The position numbers and the translations under genes are program-made. Of a DNA stretch of 64,000 bases, positions 17,595 to 26,704 are shown piece after piece. Origin of the DNA: Amycolatopsis saalfeldensis (lineage in GTDB: Bacteria; Actinomycetota; Actinomycetes; Mycobacteriales; Pseudonocardiaceae). Position 1 is the stretch's first letter; every line of letters starts with the position of its first letter. The stretch covers positions 62,001 to 126,000 of the forward strand of contig NZ_FOEF01000020.1 of NCBI RefSeq assembly GCF_900110575.1, given 5' to 3'. Under the pieces are notes generated by a model. The model was given only the letters and a program-made list of their open reading frames with translations. It was not told the DNA's origin and searched no databases.

Positions 17595-18752
17595 TCACTC
17601 GGGGAGTTCTCGCACAGGTGCGCCGGTGCCCGCGTCCGGGTGCGGGTGCCGGTCCGGAGCGCCTTCGGTGTCCGGTCCCGCGGTGCGTGCGCGCGGGCCG
17701 AGCCAGCTGCCGGCCTGCCGCGCCGCGGTCAGGCTCGCCCACGACGTGAGTTCGATCAGTACGCGATCCCCGGGCTGCTCCCGCCGGAATTCACCGATGA
17801 CGGACTCGTCGACCTGGTACGACGCCAGCGCGGTCAGCAGCGCCAGCCTGCCCGCGGCCCGATTCGCCCCGGGCAGGACCGAGACGGCGTCGTCGGCCCA
17901 GGCGCGGCTGGGGCCTGCCGGTCGCCCGTCCCAGCCGGAGAGCGTGGTGCCCAGCAATTCGCGCACCGGCCGCGGGACCGATCGCCCGCCGGCCGCGTCG
18001 ATCACGGCGCCCGCCCGCGCGAAGGCGTCCTCGATGTACCGATTGCTCCCGGCCCAAGCCAGGTCCTGGTGGACGGGCGCGGCGGGCAGCAGGCCCAGGT
18101 CGCTCCCGGGCCGGTGCCGCTCCTGCGCGATCTGCCGCATGAAGCGGCCGAGCAGCCGCAGCCCGCCGGCCCGTGCCGCGGTGGGCAGGACCGGAGGCAG
18201 CGGGGATCCGCCGAGGAAGACGTTGACCATGCGGTTCAGGTATTGGAAGGTCACCGCCACCCCGGCGAGTTCCGCGGTCTGCCCGGCCGTGAACCGCGCC
18301 GGGTACCGAAGCGCGGCCGCCCGGGTCGTGCTCGCCTCGGCCCACCCGGCGACCTCCCGCAGGACAGGATCGGTGATCGACTCGGGATGCCCGCCGGTCA
18401 GGGCCGTCCCGTCCCGGCCCTGGCCGAGGCCGTCCAAAGTGGATCCGTGCACGTCCACGCAGTACGGGCAGGCGTTGCCGAGTGACACCGCCGTCGCCAC
18501 CACCTCTTTGGCGGCCCGGTCGAGCTGGTGGCAGGCGACCAGGGTCTCCCGGAGCATCAGCCACGCCGCCGCCAGGATCTCCGGCGCCGGCGAATGCAGG
18601 GCGATCGGCGGTGCGAGCAGGCCGAAGTCCCGCTCCGTCCTGGCATAGACCTCGGCGACGAGGCCGGACGCCTCGGCCGGCCGTACCGCTGTGACGTGGC
18701 GGATCCGGCTCGGCGACCTGCGAAGAACCGGTCCGAGCAGCGATCCGCTCAC
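17595..18752 (-). CDS. AhpD/carboxymuconolactone decarboxylase-like protein
   Basis: A 385-residue protein. The AhpD core motif CPYCVDVHG (redox CxxC plus His) is near residue 95, and a second helical half follows that lacks the cysteines, so it reads as a duplicated CMD fold. AhpD proteins are peroxidase reductants that act through the CxxC disulfide. The start overlaps the stop of the GMC oxidoreductase gene (GTGA), and the DinB-like gene follows 12 bp later, so it is an integral part of the operon. A thiol-disulfide or peroxide function would suit a cluster making a thiol-activated DNA-cleaving product, but a biosynthetic redox step is just as possible. Confidence 0.8.
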   Translation of the reverse strand: MSGSLLGPVLRRSPSRIRHVTAVRPAEASGLVAEVYARTERDFGLLAPPIALHSPAPEILAAAWLMLRETLVACHQLDRAAKEVVATAVSLGNACPYCVDVHGSTLDGLGQGRDGTALTGGHPESITDPVLREVAGWAEASTTRAAALRYPARFTAGQTAELAGVAVTFQYLNRMVNVFLGGSPLPPVLPTAARAGGLRLLGRFMRQIAQERHRPGSDLGLLPAAPVHQDLAWAGSNRYIEDAFARAGAVIDAAGGRSVPRPVRELLGTTLSGWDGRPAGPSRAWADDAVSVLPGANRAAGRLALLTALASYQVDESVIGEFRREQPGDRVLIELTSWASLTAARQAGSWLGPRARTAGPDTEGAPDRHPHPDAGTGAPVRELPE

Positions 18753-20383
18753 CGGACGGCGCTCACCATCGGGCTCGTGGTGCCGCCGGCCGGAGCGGGC
18801 GCGCCGTAGGTGACTTGCACTCCGCGCCGCTGCGCTGCTCGCACGATCCCGGGCATGGCCCGCTCGGCCAGCGCGGCGATGGTCATGGCCGGGTTGACCG
18901 TCAACGCGCCGGGCACGGCGGAACCGTCGGTGACGAAGATGCCGGGATGGCCGCGCAGCTCGTGGCTGTCGTCCAACGCCGAAGTCTCCGGATCGTCACC
19001 GATGCGGCAGGACGCCAGCGGGTGCACGGTGTAGGCGCCGACCAGGTCGTTCGTCCACGGCATCACCTTGGCCAGGCCGTCACGCTCCAGGATCTCCTTC
19101 ACCTCGGCGTCCGCCTTGGCCCAGCCGCTCAGTGTGTTCGGCGACGGGACGTAGCTGAGGGTGCCGCGCCCCAGCATCTGCTGGGAGATGCGGTAGGCGT
19201 TGCCGGACGGCGGGGGCGGGCCGAAGACGCCCTCGTTGTCGTCCTCCACCATCAGGAACAGGATCAGCCACGAACGCCACTGCCGCAGCATTTCCTTCTT
19301 GTCGACGCCGAACCAGCTCGGCCCCGTCGCATCCGGTGCCTGGGCGAGGATGGTCCCCAGCCCGGGCGGGAAGTACAGCTGTTCCAAGGAGAAGCGCGAG
19401 TACTCGGGCAGCGAGCCGTCGAGGTGATCCCAGTTTGCGACCACCGGCCCCTTGCCGATCTGGTTGGCCGCGTAGGCGAGGCCGCCGCCCCGGCTCAGGC
19501 CGAGCACGTCCCGCACGCGGTCCTCGTTGACGACGGCGGTGTTGAGGCGTTCACCGTTGCCCGAGAAGTACCGGCCGACGGCGTGCGGCATCCGGCCCAG
19601 CTGCGCCTCCGAGCGCTGCAGGATCACCGGTGTGGCGCCGGCGCCCGCGGCGAGGATGACGATCTTGGCGTCGATCGTCCCGCCGTCGGTCCGGATCCGG
19701 TAGTCCTCGCCGTCGATGTGGCTGTAGTGCACCCGGTAGTCGCCGTCGGGGGCTTTCGAGATGTGCTGCACCTCGTGCAGCGGCCGGATCTCCGCCCCGT
19801 GCGCCACCGCGGCGGGCAGGTAGCTGAACAACATTGACCGCTTGGCGTCGAACCGGCAGCCCGCCATCATCCAGTTGCAGTTCGTGCACTTCTCGCGGTC
19901 GACGCCGACCGGCACCGGGTTCGCGGTGCGGCCCGAGTGGTCGCAGGCCGCCGCCCACAGGCCGCCGGCGTAGCTGACGTCGTTCCAGTCCTGCTTCACC
20001 ACCGGGATCGCCTCGGCGACCCGGTCGTACCAGGGCTCCAGCGTGTCGCGGCTGATCGCCGAGGGCCACATCCGCCTGCCGATGCTCCCGTGCCGCTCGA
20101 AGGCGAACCGCGGGGCGCGCGGGAGCGCGGCGAAGTACACGACGCTGCCGCCGCCGACGCAGTTGCCGCCGAGCACGCTCATGCCGTCGCCCGCCACGAA
20201 GTCGAAGACCCGGGTGTAGGACGAGCCGAGCAGGTAGTCGTGGTCGAAGTCCTTGCCCTCGAGCCACGGGCCCCGTTCGAGGACGACGACCCGCGCGCCG
20301 CCCGCGGCGAGGTGGTAGGCGGCGATCGCCCCGCCGAAGCCACTGCCGACCACGAGGACGTCTGTGCTTTCGCGGGCGGTCAT
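18749..20383 (-). CDS. GMC-family FAD oxidoreductase (E9-like)
   Basis: A 544-residue flavoprotein. The FAD dinucleotide motif is VLVVGSGFGGAIAAYHLA near the start, a second glycine-rich stretch GNCVGGGSVVYFAALP follows, and the C-terminal GMC signature holds the catalytic His in VHPLASCRIG and the Asn in PGALTVNPAMTIAALAERA. A three-cysteine segment CTNCNWMMAGC (about residue 175) is unusual for simple alcohol oxidases and may bind metal or an iron-sulfur centre. ATG overlaps the TGA of the DUF5987 gene. Nine-membered enediyne clusters carry a related oxidoreductase (SgcE9 type, from memory). It probably oxidises the polyene or an alcohol on the core. Confidence 0.88.
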   Translation of the reverse strand: MTARESTDVLVVGSGFGGAIAAYHLAAGGARVVVLERGPWLEGKDFDHDYLLGSSYTRVFDFVAGDGMSVLGGNCVGGGSVVYFAALPRAPRFAFERHGSIGRRMWPSAISRDTLEPWYDRVAEAIPVVKQDWNDVSYAGGLWAAACDHSGRTANPVPVGVDREKCTNCNWMMAGCRFDAKRSMLFSYLPAAVAHGAEIRPLHEVQHISKAPDGDYRVHYSHIDGEDYRIRTDGGTIDAKIVILAAGAGATPVILQRSEAQLGRMPHAVGRYFSGNGERLNTAVVNEDRVRDVLGLSRGGGLAYAANQIGKGPVVANWDHLDGSLPEYSRFSLEQLYFPPGLGTILAQAPDATGPSWFGVDKKEMLRQWRSWLILFLMVEDDNEGVFGPPPPSGNAYRISQQMLGRGTLSYVPSPNTLSGWAKADAEVKEILERDGLAKVMPWTNDLVGAYTVHPLASCRIGDDPETSALDDSHELRGHPGIFVTDGSAVPGALTVNPAMTIAALAERAMPGIVRAAQRRGVQVTYGAPAPAGGTTSPMVSAVR

Positions 20384-20949
20384 GCGGGACTCCCGGAGGG
20401 GGTTGTGCCGGGGTGGATCCTGGCCAGTTCCCGGCCGTAGGAGTACTCGGGAAAGCGCCACAGGCCGTCCGCGTCCGGCTTCGCGAAGCCCATCGCGGTC
20501 AGCCCGGGGTGCCCGGCGGCGAGCGCCTCGGCGGTGTGCCGGTGGGCGGCGGTGTCGAAGGCCATGTTGCTGAACAGGGCGAGCAGGACCCAGCCGTCCT
20601 TTTCCGGGTGCCCCGGCGCGGTCAGCCGCTCGACCAGCGCGGTGCGCGATTCGAAGGTCAGGGCGACGAACGGGGGCACCGATTCGTCGAGCGACAGGCC
20701 GAGCTCGGCCGCGTAGGCCAGGGCGTGGCCGTTCAGGGAGCGGGCGAAGTCCGCCAGCCCGGCCGAGAGGCCCGGGGCGGGCAGCTCCAGCAGCTCGAGG
20801 GCGCCGGCGGCGACCGCGCCGCCCCCGTCGCCGGCTCCCGCGATGGCCCGGTCACCGGGAAATCGCTTCTCGCCGGGGATGATCGTGTCCGCGAACGCTT
20901 CGAGGGTACTGATTCTGGTCCGTTCTTCGTCCGGGCTGTCTGGTGTCAC
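20380..20949 (-). CDS. DUF5987 family protein (E8-like)
   Basis: A 189-residue soluble protein with the start ISTLEAFADTIIPGEKRFPG, which recalls the small subunit of gluconate-2-dehydrogenase-type GMC enzymes, and a C-terminus FPEYSYGRELARIHPGT. It begins at GTG 20949 and is coupled to the downstream GMC gene by a four-base overlap, so it is likely its accessory or partner subunit. Similar small proteins next to GMC oxidoreductases recur in enediyne clusters. No catalytic residues are recognisable. It is the first gene of the six-gene leftward operon that ends with the glycosyltransferase. Confidence 0.75.
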   Translation of the reverse strand: MTPDSPDEERTRISTLEAFADTIIPGEKRFPGDRAIAGAGDGGGAVAAGALELLELPAPGLSAGLADFARSLNGHALAYAAELGLSLDESVPPFVALTFESRTALVERLTAPGHPEKDGWVLLALFSNMAFDTAAHRHTAEALAAGHPGLTAMGFAKPDADGLWRFPEYSYGRELARIHPGTTPSGSPA

Positions 20950-21494
20950 GAACCTGTCCTCCTGTCGATCGGATATGTCGCGCGATCAATCGATAATGAG
21001 TCGAAATCTCGCGAACCCGACCGGGAAGGAGCAGGTGGTCGTGTATTTCCACCGCGGACAACAACAGTTCAGAGATTCGATCTCAGCGCCTTCATTATCC
21101 AAGATCTGTCCGGAATTTCGCACCTCCGGACTTGCTGTGTTGGTCACCAGTGGAATGCTACGGCCGGCCGGGGTCTTGGTTGGTCAGCGCCTTGCGTGAT
21201 TGTCGACATGATGGTATATTCCTGACGGGGGTGGTAGGTCAGCTGATGATCAATCAGGAAACTCGCACAATGGTCAGGCATGCATGCTTGCCGTGCCTTT
21301 AGTTTTCCTGCCGTAATCGGTATTGCCGAGGTCGGTACGGCCCTGGGGTGGGATAGTCGGCGCAGACGCGGGAGAGCCGGGCAATAGATTGCCTGACGTG
21401 GGCGGCTTCGGTCTGTTCGCATTAATGAAGCGGGGTCTGGGGAGTTCTTGCCTGCGAAAAGACTGTTTGTGCGACAGCCGATTGGGGAGGTTTC
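20950..21494. promoter_or_regulatory. divergent regulatory region before the E8/E9 operon and AraC gene
   Basis: This 545-bp stretch has no gene I can support and is visibly more AT-rich than its surroundings. It separates the leftward DUF5987 operon from the rightward AraC-type regulator and should contain both promoters. A near-palindromic GGCATGCATGCTTGCC is present at about 21,278; a related TGCATGC also occurs in the region upstream of pksE. Whether these are binding sites is not known. Confidence 0.5.
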
Positions 21495-22268
21495 ATGGAA
21501 GGCGCCATCGAGCAAGCTGTCGGCAGAGCCATCGTTTCCATGCGGGAGAACTTCGGTGATCAGCTCACGGTCGACGACATGGCCCGGGCGGCGATGTTCA
21601 GCAAGTTCCATTTCACCAGAATCTTTCAACGAGTTACCGGTGTCTCGCCGGGGCGCTTTCTCTCGGCGGTTCGGCTCCAGGAAGCCAAAAGGCTGCTGGC
21701 CACCACATCGCTGACCGTGACGGAGATCAGTCATCAGGTCGGCTATGCCAGTGTCGGCACCTTCAGTTCGCGCTTTCGCTGCTGTGTCGGGGTGTCGCCG
21801 ACGATGTACCGCGAGGTCGGTGGATTCCCGTCCCGGGCCTGCGTCGAAAACCGGGGGCGGGCTCCGGTCCGGCGCTGCGGCACCGTCTGTGGTCGTATCC
21901 GGCCGCCGCTGGAAGCCAAGGCCGGCCTGGTCTTCGTCGGCCTCTTCCGCGACCGGCTGCCCCAGGGACAGCCGGTCAGATGCATGATTCTCCAGGAGCC
22001 CGGCCCCTTCGTGCTGGAGAAGGTGCCCCCGGGTAGCTGGTATCTGCTGAGCCACTCGGTCGCCGCCGATCGCCACGAGGTCATCCGTGGCCCCCTCGAC
22101 GACGACCCGGGGCTGTTCGTGGGCTCGCGGGGCCCGGTCACCGTCCGTTCGGACGTGCCGGTGCGGGTGGCCGACATCTGGCTGACCCCGGCCCGCGTGT
22201 TCGACCCTCCGGTACTGCTCGCGCTGCTCGACCTGCGGGCCGCGGCGTTCCGCAAGCGGATCTGCTGA
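21495..22268 (+). CDS. AraC-family transcriptional regulator
   Basis: A 257-residue protein with the AraC/XylS double helix-turn-helix at the N-terminus. The first helix pair is in LTVDDMARAAMFSKFHFTRI and the second in TVTEISHQVGYASVGTFSSR. The C-terminal half (about 120-257) resembles no sensor domain I recognise; it contains VKVPPGSWYLLSH-like and PDVPVRVADIWLTP-like segments. Having the DNA-binding part first is the reverse of AraC itself but common in actinobacteria. It stands alone between a divergent operon and a terminator, and it is the only obvious regulator in the enediyne block, so it is the likely pathway-specific regulator. Confidence 0.9.
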   Translation: MEGAIEQAVGRAIVSMRENFGDQLTVDDMARAAMFSKFHFTRIFQRVTGVSPGRFLSAVRLQEAKRLLATTSLTVTEISHQVGYASVGTFSSRFRCCVGVSPTMYREVGGFPSRACVENRGRAPVRRCGTVCGRIRPPLEAKAGLVFVGLFRDRLPQGQPVRCMILQEPGPFVLEKVPPGSWYLLSHSVAADRHEVIRGPLDDDPGLFVGSRGPVTVRSDVPVRVADIWLTPARVFDPPVLLALLDLRAAAFRKRIC

Positions 22269-22290
22269 CGAAGGCGCCGGCTCGGCCGGA

Positions 22291-22337
22291 GACGGCGAGG
22301 CCCCTTCCCCGCACTGCCGGGAAGGGGCCTCGCCGTC
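22291..22337. terminator. strong bidirectional terminator
   Basis: A perfect 19-bp inverted repeat (left arm starts GACGGCGAGGCCCC) with a nine-base loop lies between the AraC gene and the convergent P450 gene. It overlaps the first bases of the P450 stop codon and should end both transcripts. Confidence 0.85.
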
Positions 22338-23682
22338 ATGCCGCCGCGACACTCATCGGCAGCCCGCCGCGGACCCGGAGGGACAGCATGGGCTCGGCCA
22401 CGACCTCGTAGCCGGGCACCTTGGCCAGCCGGAGGTCGCGGGCGATCATGGCGGTCACGAAGGTCGCTTCCATCATGCCGAGGTGGTTGCCCACGCAGAA
22501 CCTCGGCCCGGCCCCGAACGGGATGAACGCGTACCTCGGCCGGCTGTCCGACCGGTCCGGGTGGAAGCGGTCCGGGTCGAACCGCGCCGGGTCGTCCCAG
22601 AAGCCCGGATGCCGGTGCAGGGTGTACGGGCAGACCAGCACGTCGGAGCCCGCCGGCACGTGGTAACCGCCGACCTCGTCGTCGGCCTGCGCCTGGCGCG
22701 GCAGGATCCACACCGGCGGGTAGAGCCGCATGACCTCGTTCAGGACCATGGCCGTGTACTTCAGCCGGCGCAGGTCTTCGTAGCCGGGCAACCGGTCCCC
22801 GAGCACCTCGACCGCCTCGGCGTGCAGCCGGGCCAGCACCTCCGGATGCCGGTCGACGAGGTAGAGCGTCCAGCCCAGCGTGCTCGCCGTGGTCTCGTGC
22901 CCGGCGAGCAGCAGGGTGATCATCTCGTCGCGCATGCGCTGCTCGCCGACCCGGTGGTCGCTCTCCTGCGCGGTCGACTCGATCAGCCGGGTCAGCACGT
23001 CGTCGCCGTCGGGCCGGGGGCCGCGGACCCGGTCGTCGACCAGCCGGTCGACGACCAGCTGCAGGTCCTTGCGCGCCCGCCGGAAGCGAAGCTGCTTCGG
23101 CAGTGGCACCCACATCGGCACCATGCTCATCGACTGCATTTCGAACATCGCCTGGTCCTGCACGGCTTCGAACGAATGCCCGATCGAGTGGAAGGAGCCG
23201 AGATCGGCGTCGAGCAGGCTCTGCCCGAGTACCCCGAGCGTGAACCCGGTCAGCTCTTCCAGGACGTCGACCGGCCCCCCGCCCTCCTTCGCCCGCAAGC
23301 GCGCGACCAGCTTCGCCGACTCCTCGGCCACCATTCCGGCCTGCGCGGCGATGCGCTTGTGCTGGAACACCGGCTGGATCGTCCGGCGCTGCTCGCGCCA
23401 CAGCTCGCCCTCACTGGTCAGCAAGCCGTCACCGAGGGCCCGCCGCGCCTGGACGTAGCCGATTCCCTTGTGGTAGTTGGCGGCGTTGTCGGCCAGTACG
23501 TGCTTGGCGTGGTCGGGATGGTTGAAGAAGTACAGCGTCTTGGGCCCGATCGCCATCCTGACCGCGTCGCCGTACCGGTCCGCGGCCGAGGTCATCAGGC
23601 CGAGCCGATCCTCCGCCAGCTTCCGGAGCAGGCCCACCATCGCGGTGCGCGGTGGGCCCGGCGGCACCCGCCGGGAGCTCAT
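22336..23682 (-). CDS. cytochrome P450 of the enediyne core operon
   Basis: A 448-residue P450. The I-helix oxygen-activation motif is LLLAGHETTASTLGWTL, the ExxR is in VLNEVMRLYPPVW, and the heme ligand Cys396 is in FGAGPRFCVGNHLG. The N-terminal PPGPPRTAMVGLLRKL lacks a membrane anchor. The ATG overlaps the stop of unbU (ATGA), so it is the last gene of the core leftward operon E2-E3-E4-E5-P450. A P450 in this position is conserved in many enediyne clusters (E7 or E10 in various naming schemes) and is thought to oxidise the core. Redox partner genes are not in the window. Confidence 0.92.
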   Translation of the reverse strand: MSSRRVPPGPPRTAMVGLLRKLAEDRLGLMTSAADRYGDAVRMAIGPKTLYFFNHPDHAKHVLADNAANYHKGIGYVQARRALGDGLLTSEGELWREQRRTIQPVFQHKRIAAQAGMVAEESAKLVARLRAKEGGGPVDVLEELTGFTLGVLGQSLLDADLGSFHSIGHSFEAVQDQAMFEMQSMSMVPMWVPLPKQLRFRRARKDLQLVVDRLVDDRVRGPRPDGDDVLTRLIESTAQESDHRVGEQRMRDEMITLLLAGHETTASTLGWTLYLVDRHPEVLARLHAEAVEVLGDRLPGYEDLRRLKYTAMVLNEVMRLYPPVWILPRQAQADDEVGGYHVPAGSDVLVCPYTLHRHPGFWDDPARFDPDRFHPDRSDSRPRYAFIPFGAGPRFCVGNHLGMMEATFVTAMIARDLRLAKVPGYEVVAEPMLSLRVRGGLPMSVAAA

Positions 23683-24728
23683 GTCCGTCCCCCGGCGCCG
23701 TTGGGCAGACTGCCGACCGGGGTGGGGGTGCTCCCGGTGCCCGGGGCCGGCACCTCCGCGGCGGACGATCCGTTGGCCGAGGCCGCGACGGCCGCGGCCT
23801 CGTCGAGCTCGCGCTGCCGCGCCTCGTGCTGCTTGCGCGCCTTGTCCACGAAGTGCAGCGACCAGAGGAACAGACCGCGGATGAGGCACGCCGTGGCGGT
23901 GGCCAGGAACAACCCGTACGCGATGTGCGCGACCATGAAGAAGCCGTAGAGCAGCGCGATCCCGGCGCCGAACGCGACCTGCGGGAACGGTTTCGACGGG
24001 GTCGTGCCGGGATCGGTGACCATGTAGTTGGTGAAGAGCACGAACGCGACGCCGGTCATCATGCCCAGCGCGCCCGGGATCGCCGTGTCGAACAGCAGGC
24101 CGCGGACGATCGCCTGCAGCGCGAAGGTGATCAGCCAGGCGCCGATCAGCCACATCCGGCCGGTGAGTTTCGCGTTCAGGACGGTGCCGGAGATCAGGAT
24201 GACGGCGACGATGAGCCAGCCGACCCAGGTGTCCACCTTCTCGGTGAAGTGGTACGGCGGGGCGATGCTGGCCCAGGGGAACAGCAGCAGGATCACCGTG
24301 ATGCCGAGGTTCGACGGGTTCATGTAGTGCCGGAGCTTCCCCCGCACCGGCGCCCGCAGGATCCACTTCGCGCTGACCGCGACGACGACGCCGAACATCA
24401 TCACGAGGACCCGGTCGTTGACGTAGATCAGCATGTTCAGTGCGAGACCGGTGATGTGCGCGGGCAACAGGAACTCCATCAGCCCGCGCGGCCCGTTGCC
24501 GGTGAACCGCGGCGCCCGGTGCTCCGCTCTGGCCCCGATGAGTTCGAGGCCGATCTCGGTGGCGTACGCGGTGGCGAGCGCGATCAGCGGCCACAGCCAC
24601 GGTTGCTCGAATCCGAGCACGGTGTACCCGAGGATGTTGAAGACCGTGATCGAGATGGCGAACCGGCGTAGCGCGGTGACCACCTTCGGATCGTGCCGGG
24701 GAACGGCAGTCGTCTGCTGCCCTGCCAT
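23679..24728 (-). CDS. unbU: enediyne core membrane protein UnbU (E5)
   Basis: A 349-residue protein with seven to eight hydrophobic helices between about residues 18 and 285 and a low-complexity, charged C-terminal tail. Membership in the UnbU family is shown by RHYMNPSNLGITVILLLFPW and TNYMVTDPGTTPSKPFP, the latter shared with RnfD/NqrB-like flavin-binding membrane proteins. UnbU is one of the five genes found in nearly all enediyne clusters; its biochemical role is unresolved. The ATG at 24728 opens MAGQQTTAVPRHDP, five bases after the unbV stop. The likeness to RnfD suggests electron transfer through the membrane, which is inference. Confidence 0.9.
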   Translation of the reverse strand: MAGQQTTAVPRHDPKVVTALRRFAISITVFNILGYTVLGFEQPWLWPLIALATAYATEIGLELIGARAEHRAPRFTGNGPRGLMEFLLPAHITGLALNMLIYVNDRVLVMMFGVVVAVSAKWILRAPVRGKLRHYMNPSNLGITVILLLFPWASIAPPYHFTEKVDTWVGWLIVAVILISGTVLNAKLTGRMWLIGAWLITFALQAIVRGLLFDTAIPGALGMMTGVAFVLFTNYMVTDPGTTPSKPFPQVAFGAGIALLYGFFMVAHIAYGLFLATATACLIRGLFLWSLHFVDKARKQHEARQRELDEAAAVAASANGSSAAEVPAPGTGSTPTPVGSLPNGAGGRT

Positions 24729-24733
24729 GTCGT

Positions 24734-26701
24734 TCACCTTTCCTTGGCCGTGGTGCCGAGCTGGAAGGAGTGGCTGCCGGTGGTCATCGAGAGGTCCTCC
24801 TGGCGCAGCTGCCCGGTGCGGTCGCGCCACTGGAGGTGGACCCGGAGGGGACCGGTGACGTTCTTGCCCAGTCCGATGTGGACTTCCGAGCTGCGACGGC
24901 CGGAGTGCCCGCTGCTGCCGTCCACCCGGTCGATGAACTTGCGGCCGTCCGCGGTCGTCACCGTGACCTCCGCGCCGGTCGCCGGCGAGCCGCTGGCGGG
25001 CATCGGGCCGGGGGCGGCAGGGGTGTCGGCGGTGAGCTTCAGCTGCAGGAACGCACCCTCGTCGGGGCTGTCGTTGTGGTAGAAGACCGGCTCGGCGAAC
25101 TGGCGCGCGACCGCGAAGTCGAGCTTGCCGTCGCCGTCGGCGTCGCCGGTCGCGATGGCCCTGGTGGGCACCGGTACCGCGAGACCGAGCTTGCCGGCCA
25201 GGTCCACGTAGCGGCCCTCGGCGTTCTTGGCGAAGAAGTGCAGCGTCTGATCGCCGGCGAGATCGTCACCGGCGCGCAGGTTCGGCCACCAGAACGGATT
25301 GGCCAGCAGGGCGTCGTTCGCGGTCGCCAGCTCCTGGAGGTTCGGCCAGCGGTCGACCTGACCCCGGACGAAGCCGGTGGCCTGGGCGATCACCGGGTCG
25401 CCGCAGTTGTTGAAGTCGGCGATCTTGACGTCCCAGCCCCAGCCGGACCAGGCGGTTCCCGTTTCGGCGCTGGTGTCCTTCCACGGCGCCACCCCGCTCT
25501 TCAGCTTCGCGCGCAGGTCGTTCTGGTCCTTGGCGGTGTTCATCCACTGGAAGTTGCTCTCCTGGATGCCCCATGACGTCGTGATGTCGCTGACGAACAT
25601 GTCGTAGAGGCCGTCGTGGTCGAGGTCGCCGAAGTCGACGCCCATGCCCTTGAAGGAGTCGTTGCCCAGCACTTTGGACTTGGGCGTCATCGCGTCCCGG
25701 ACGCCGGTGACTTCGGAGAACTTGAGGTGGCCGGGCGTGGACTGGTTGTACAGCAGGTGGTCGTGGCCGAAGTCGTTGGCGATGTAGAGCTCCGGCAGCC
25801 CGTCACCGTCGACGTCGGTCGCGCTGGCGGCCAGCGACCAGCCTCGCTGCGCGTCCGGAGGCAGCGCGTCGTCCAGCTTCCGGTACGAGACGGACGGGTG
25901 GGCACCGGTGGTGGCCCCGGTGAAGCGGAAGATGTACTTCCCGCCGCTGTTGACCGCGTGGGACATGGAGTGGTTCATCGCGACGCCCCCGCTCACGCGG
26001 TCGTCGAGGACCGGGCCGTCGGGGAAGTAGTTGCCGATGAAGACGTCCTGGTGGCCGTCACCGTCGAAGTCGGCGACCGTGGCGGCATTGGTGTTCCACT
26101 GTGGACCGACGTACTTGCCGTCCGGGGAGTCGGCGCCGGGCACCAGCTCGGTGGGCTGGTAGGCGCCGGCATCCAGCCCAGTGGCACCGGGCCGGGCGAG
26201 GAAGAGGATCGGCGTGCGGCCCCAGTAGTAGACCAGCAGGTCCATCCGGCCGTCCTCGTTGAAGTCGCCGGGGACGCAGCCCATCGGTGCCATCGTGTCG
26301 GTCATCGGCAACGGGGCGGCGTTCAGCGCGAAGGGCGCGTACCGGTTGCCTCCCTTGCCGGGCACCGGCGTGACCACCACCTGGTCGCTGCGGGGGTCGA
26401 CCAGGCACAGGTCGTTGGCGAGGCCGTCGCCGTCGAGGTCGTTGATCGCGACCGCCGCGCCCACCGAAGAGATCCAGGCCCGGATGTGCTCGTAGTCCTT
26501 GTTCACCTTGCGGATCGACTGCTGCTTGGCCGCGGCGGGCAGGGCGATGGTCATGGGGGTGAACTTGTACATTCCCGCCATGCGGTCCTGTTCGGCGGCC
26601 GAGGTGGTGGGCAGGCCGACCACGAAGTAGCCGGTGATCACCACCAGCACGGCGACGACTCCGGGCAGTTGCCTGCGCAGGAAGCCGGGTTGGGTGGGCA
26701 T
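24734..26701 (-). CDS. unbV: enediyne core secreted VCBS-repeat protein UnbV (E4)
   Basis: A 655-residue protein with a signal anchor at the N-terminus (RRQLPGVVAVLVVITGYFVV). At least six DxDxDG-type calcium-binding FG-GAP/VCBS repeats follow, including INDLDGDGLANDL, DFNEDGRMDLL, DFDGDGHQDVFIGN, DVDGDGLPELYIAND and DADGDGKLDFAVA. A C-terminal ASPIC/UnbV region closes the protein. This architecture, with a predicted seven-bladed propeller outside the membrane, is that of the conserved enediyne protein UnbV. It sits between unbL and unbU with gaps of three and five bases, so the whole run is one operon. Function in core maturation is not established. Confidence 0.93.
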   Translation of the reverse strand: MPTQPGFLRRQLPGVVAVLVVITGYFVVGLPTTSAAEQDRMAGMYKFTPMTIALPAAAKQQSIRKVNKDYEHIRAWISSVGAAVAINDLDGDGLANDLCLVDPRSDQVVVTPVPGKGGNRYAPFALNAAPLPMTDTMAPMGCVPGDFNEDGRMDLLVYYWGRTPILFLARPGATGLDAGAYQPTELVPGADSPDGKYVGPQWNTNAATVADFDGDGHQDVFIGNYFPDGPVLDDRVSGGVAMNHSMSHAVNSGGKYIFRFTGATTGAHPSVSYRKLDDALPPDAQRGWSLAASATDVDGDGLPELYIANDFGHDHLLYNQSTPGHLKFSEVTGVRDAMTPKSKVLGNDSFKGMGVDFGDLDHDGLYDMFVSDITTSWGIQESNFQWMNTAKDQNDLRAKLKSGVAPWKDTSAETGTAWSGWGWDVKIADFNNCGDPVIAQATGFVRGQVDRWPNLQELATANDALLANPFWWPNLRAGDDLAGDQTLHFFAKNAEGRYVDLAGKLGLAVPVPTRAIATGDADGDGKLDFAVARQFAEPVFYHNDSPDEGAFLQLKLTADTPAAPGPMPASGSPATGAEVTVTTADGRKFIDRVDGSSGHSGRRSSEVHIGLGKNVTGPLRVHLQWRDRTGQLRQEDLSMTTGSHSFQLGTTAKER

Positions 26702-26704
26702 GGG

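Noticed and set aside
22336..24600. Apparent long N-terminal extension of the P450
   Set aside because: The extension is a frame-shifted reading of unbU; the P450 starts at 23,682 with a four-base overlap.
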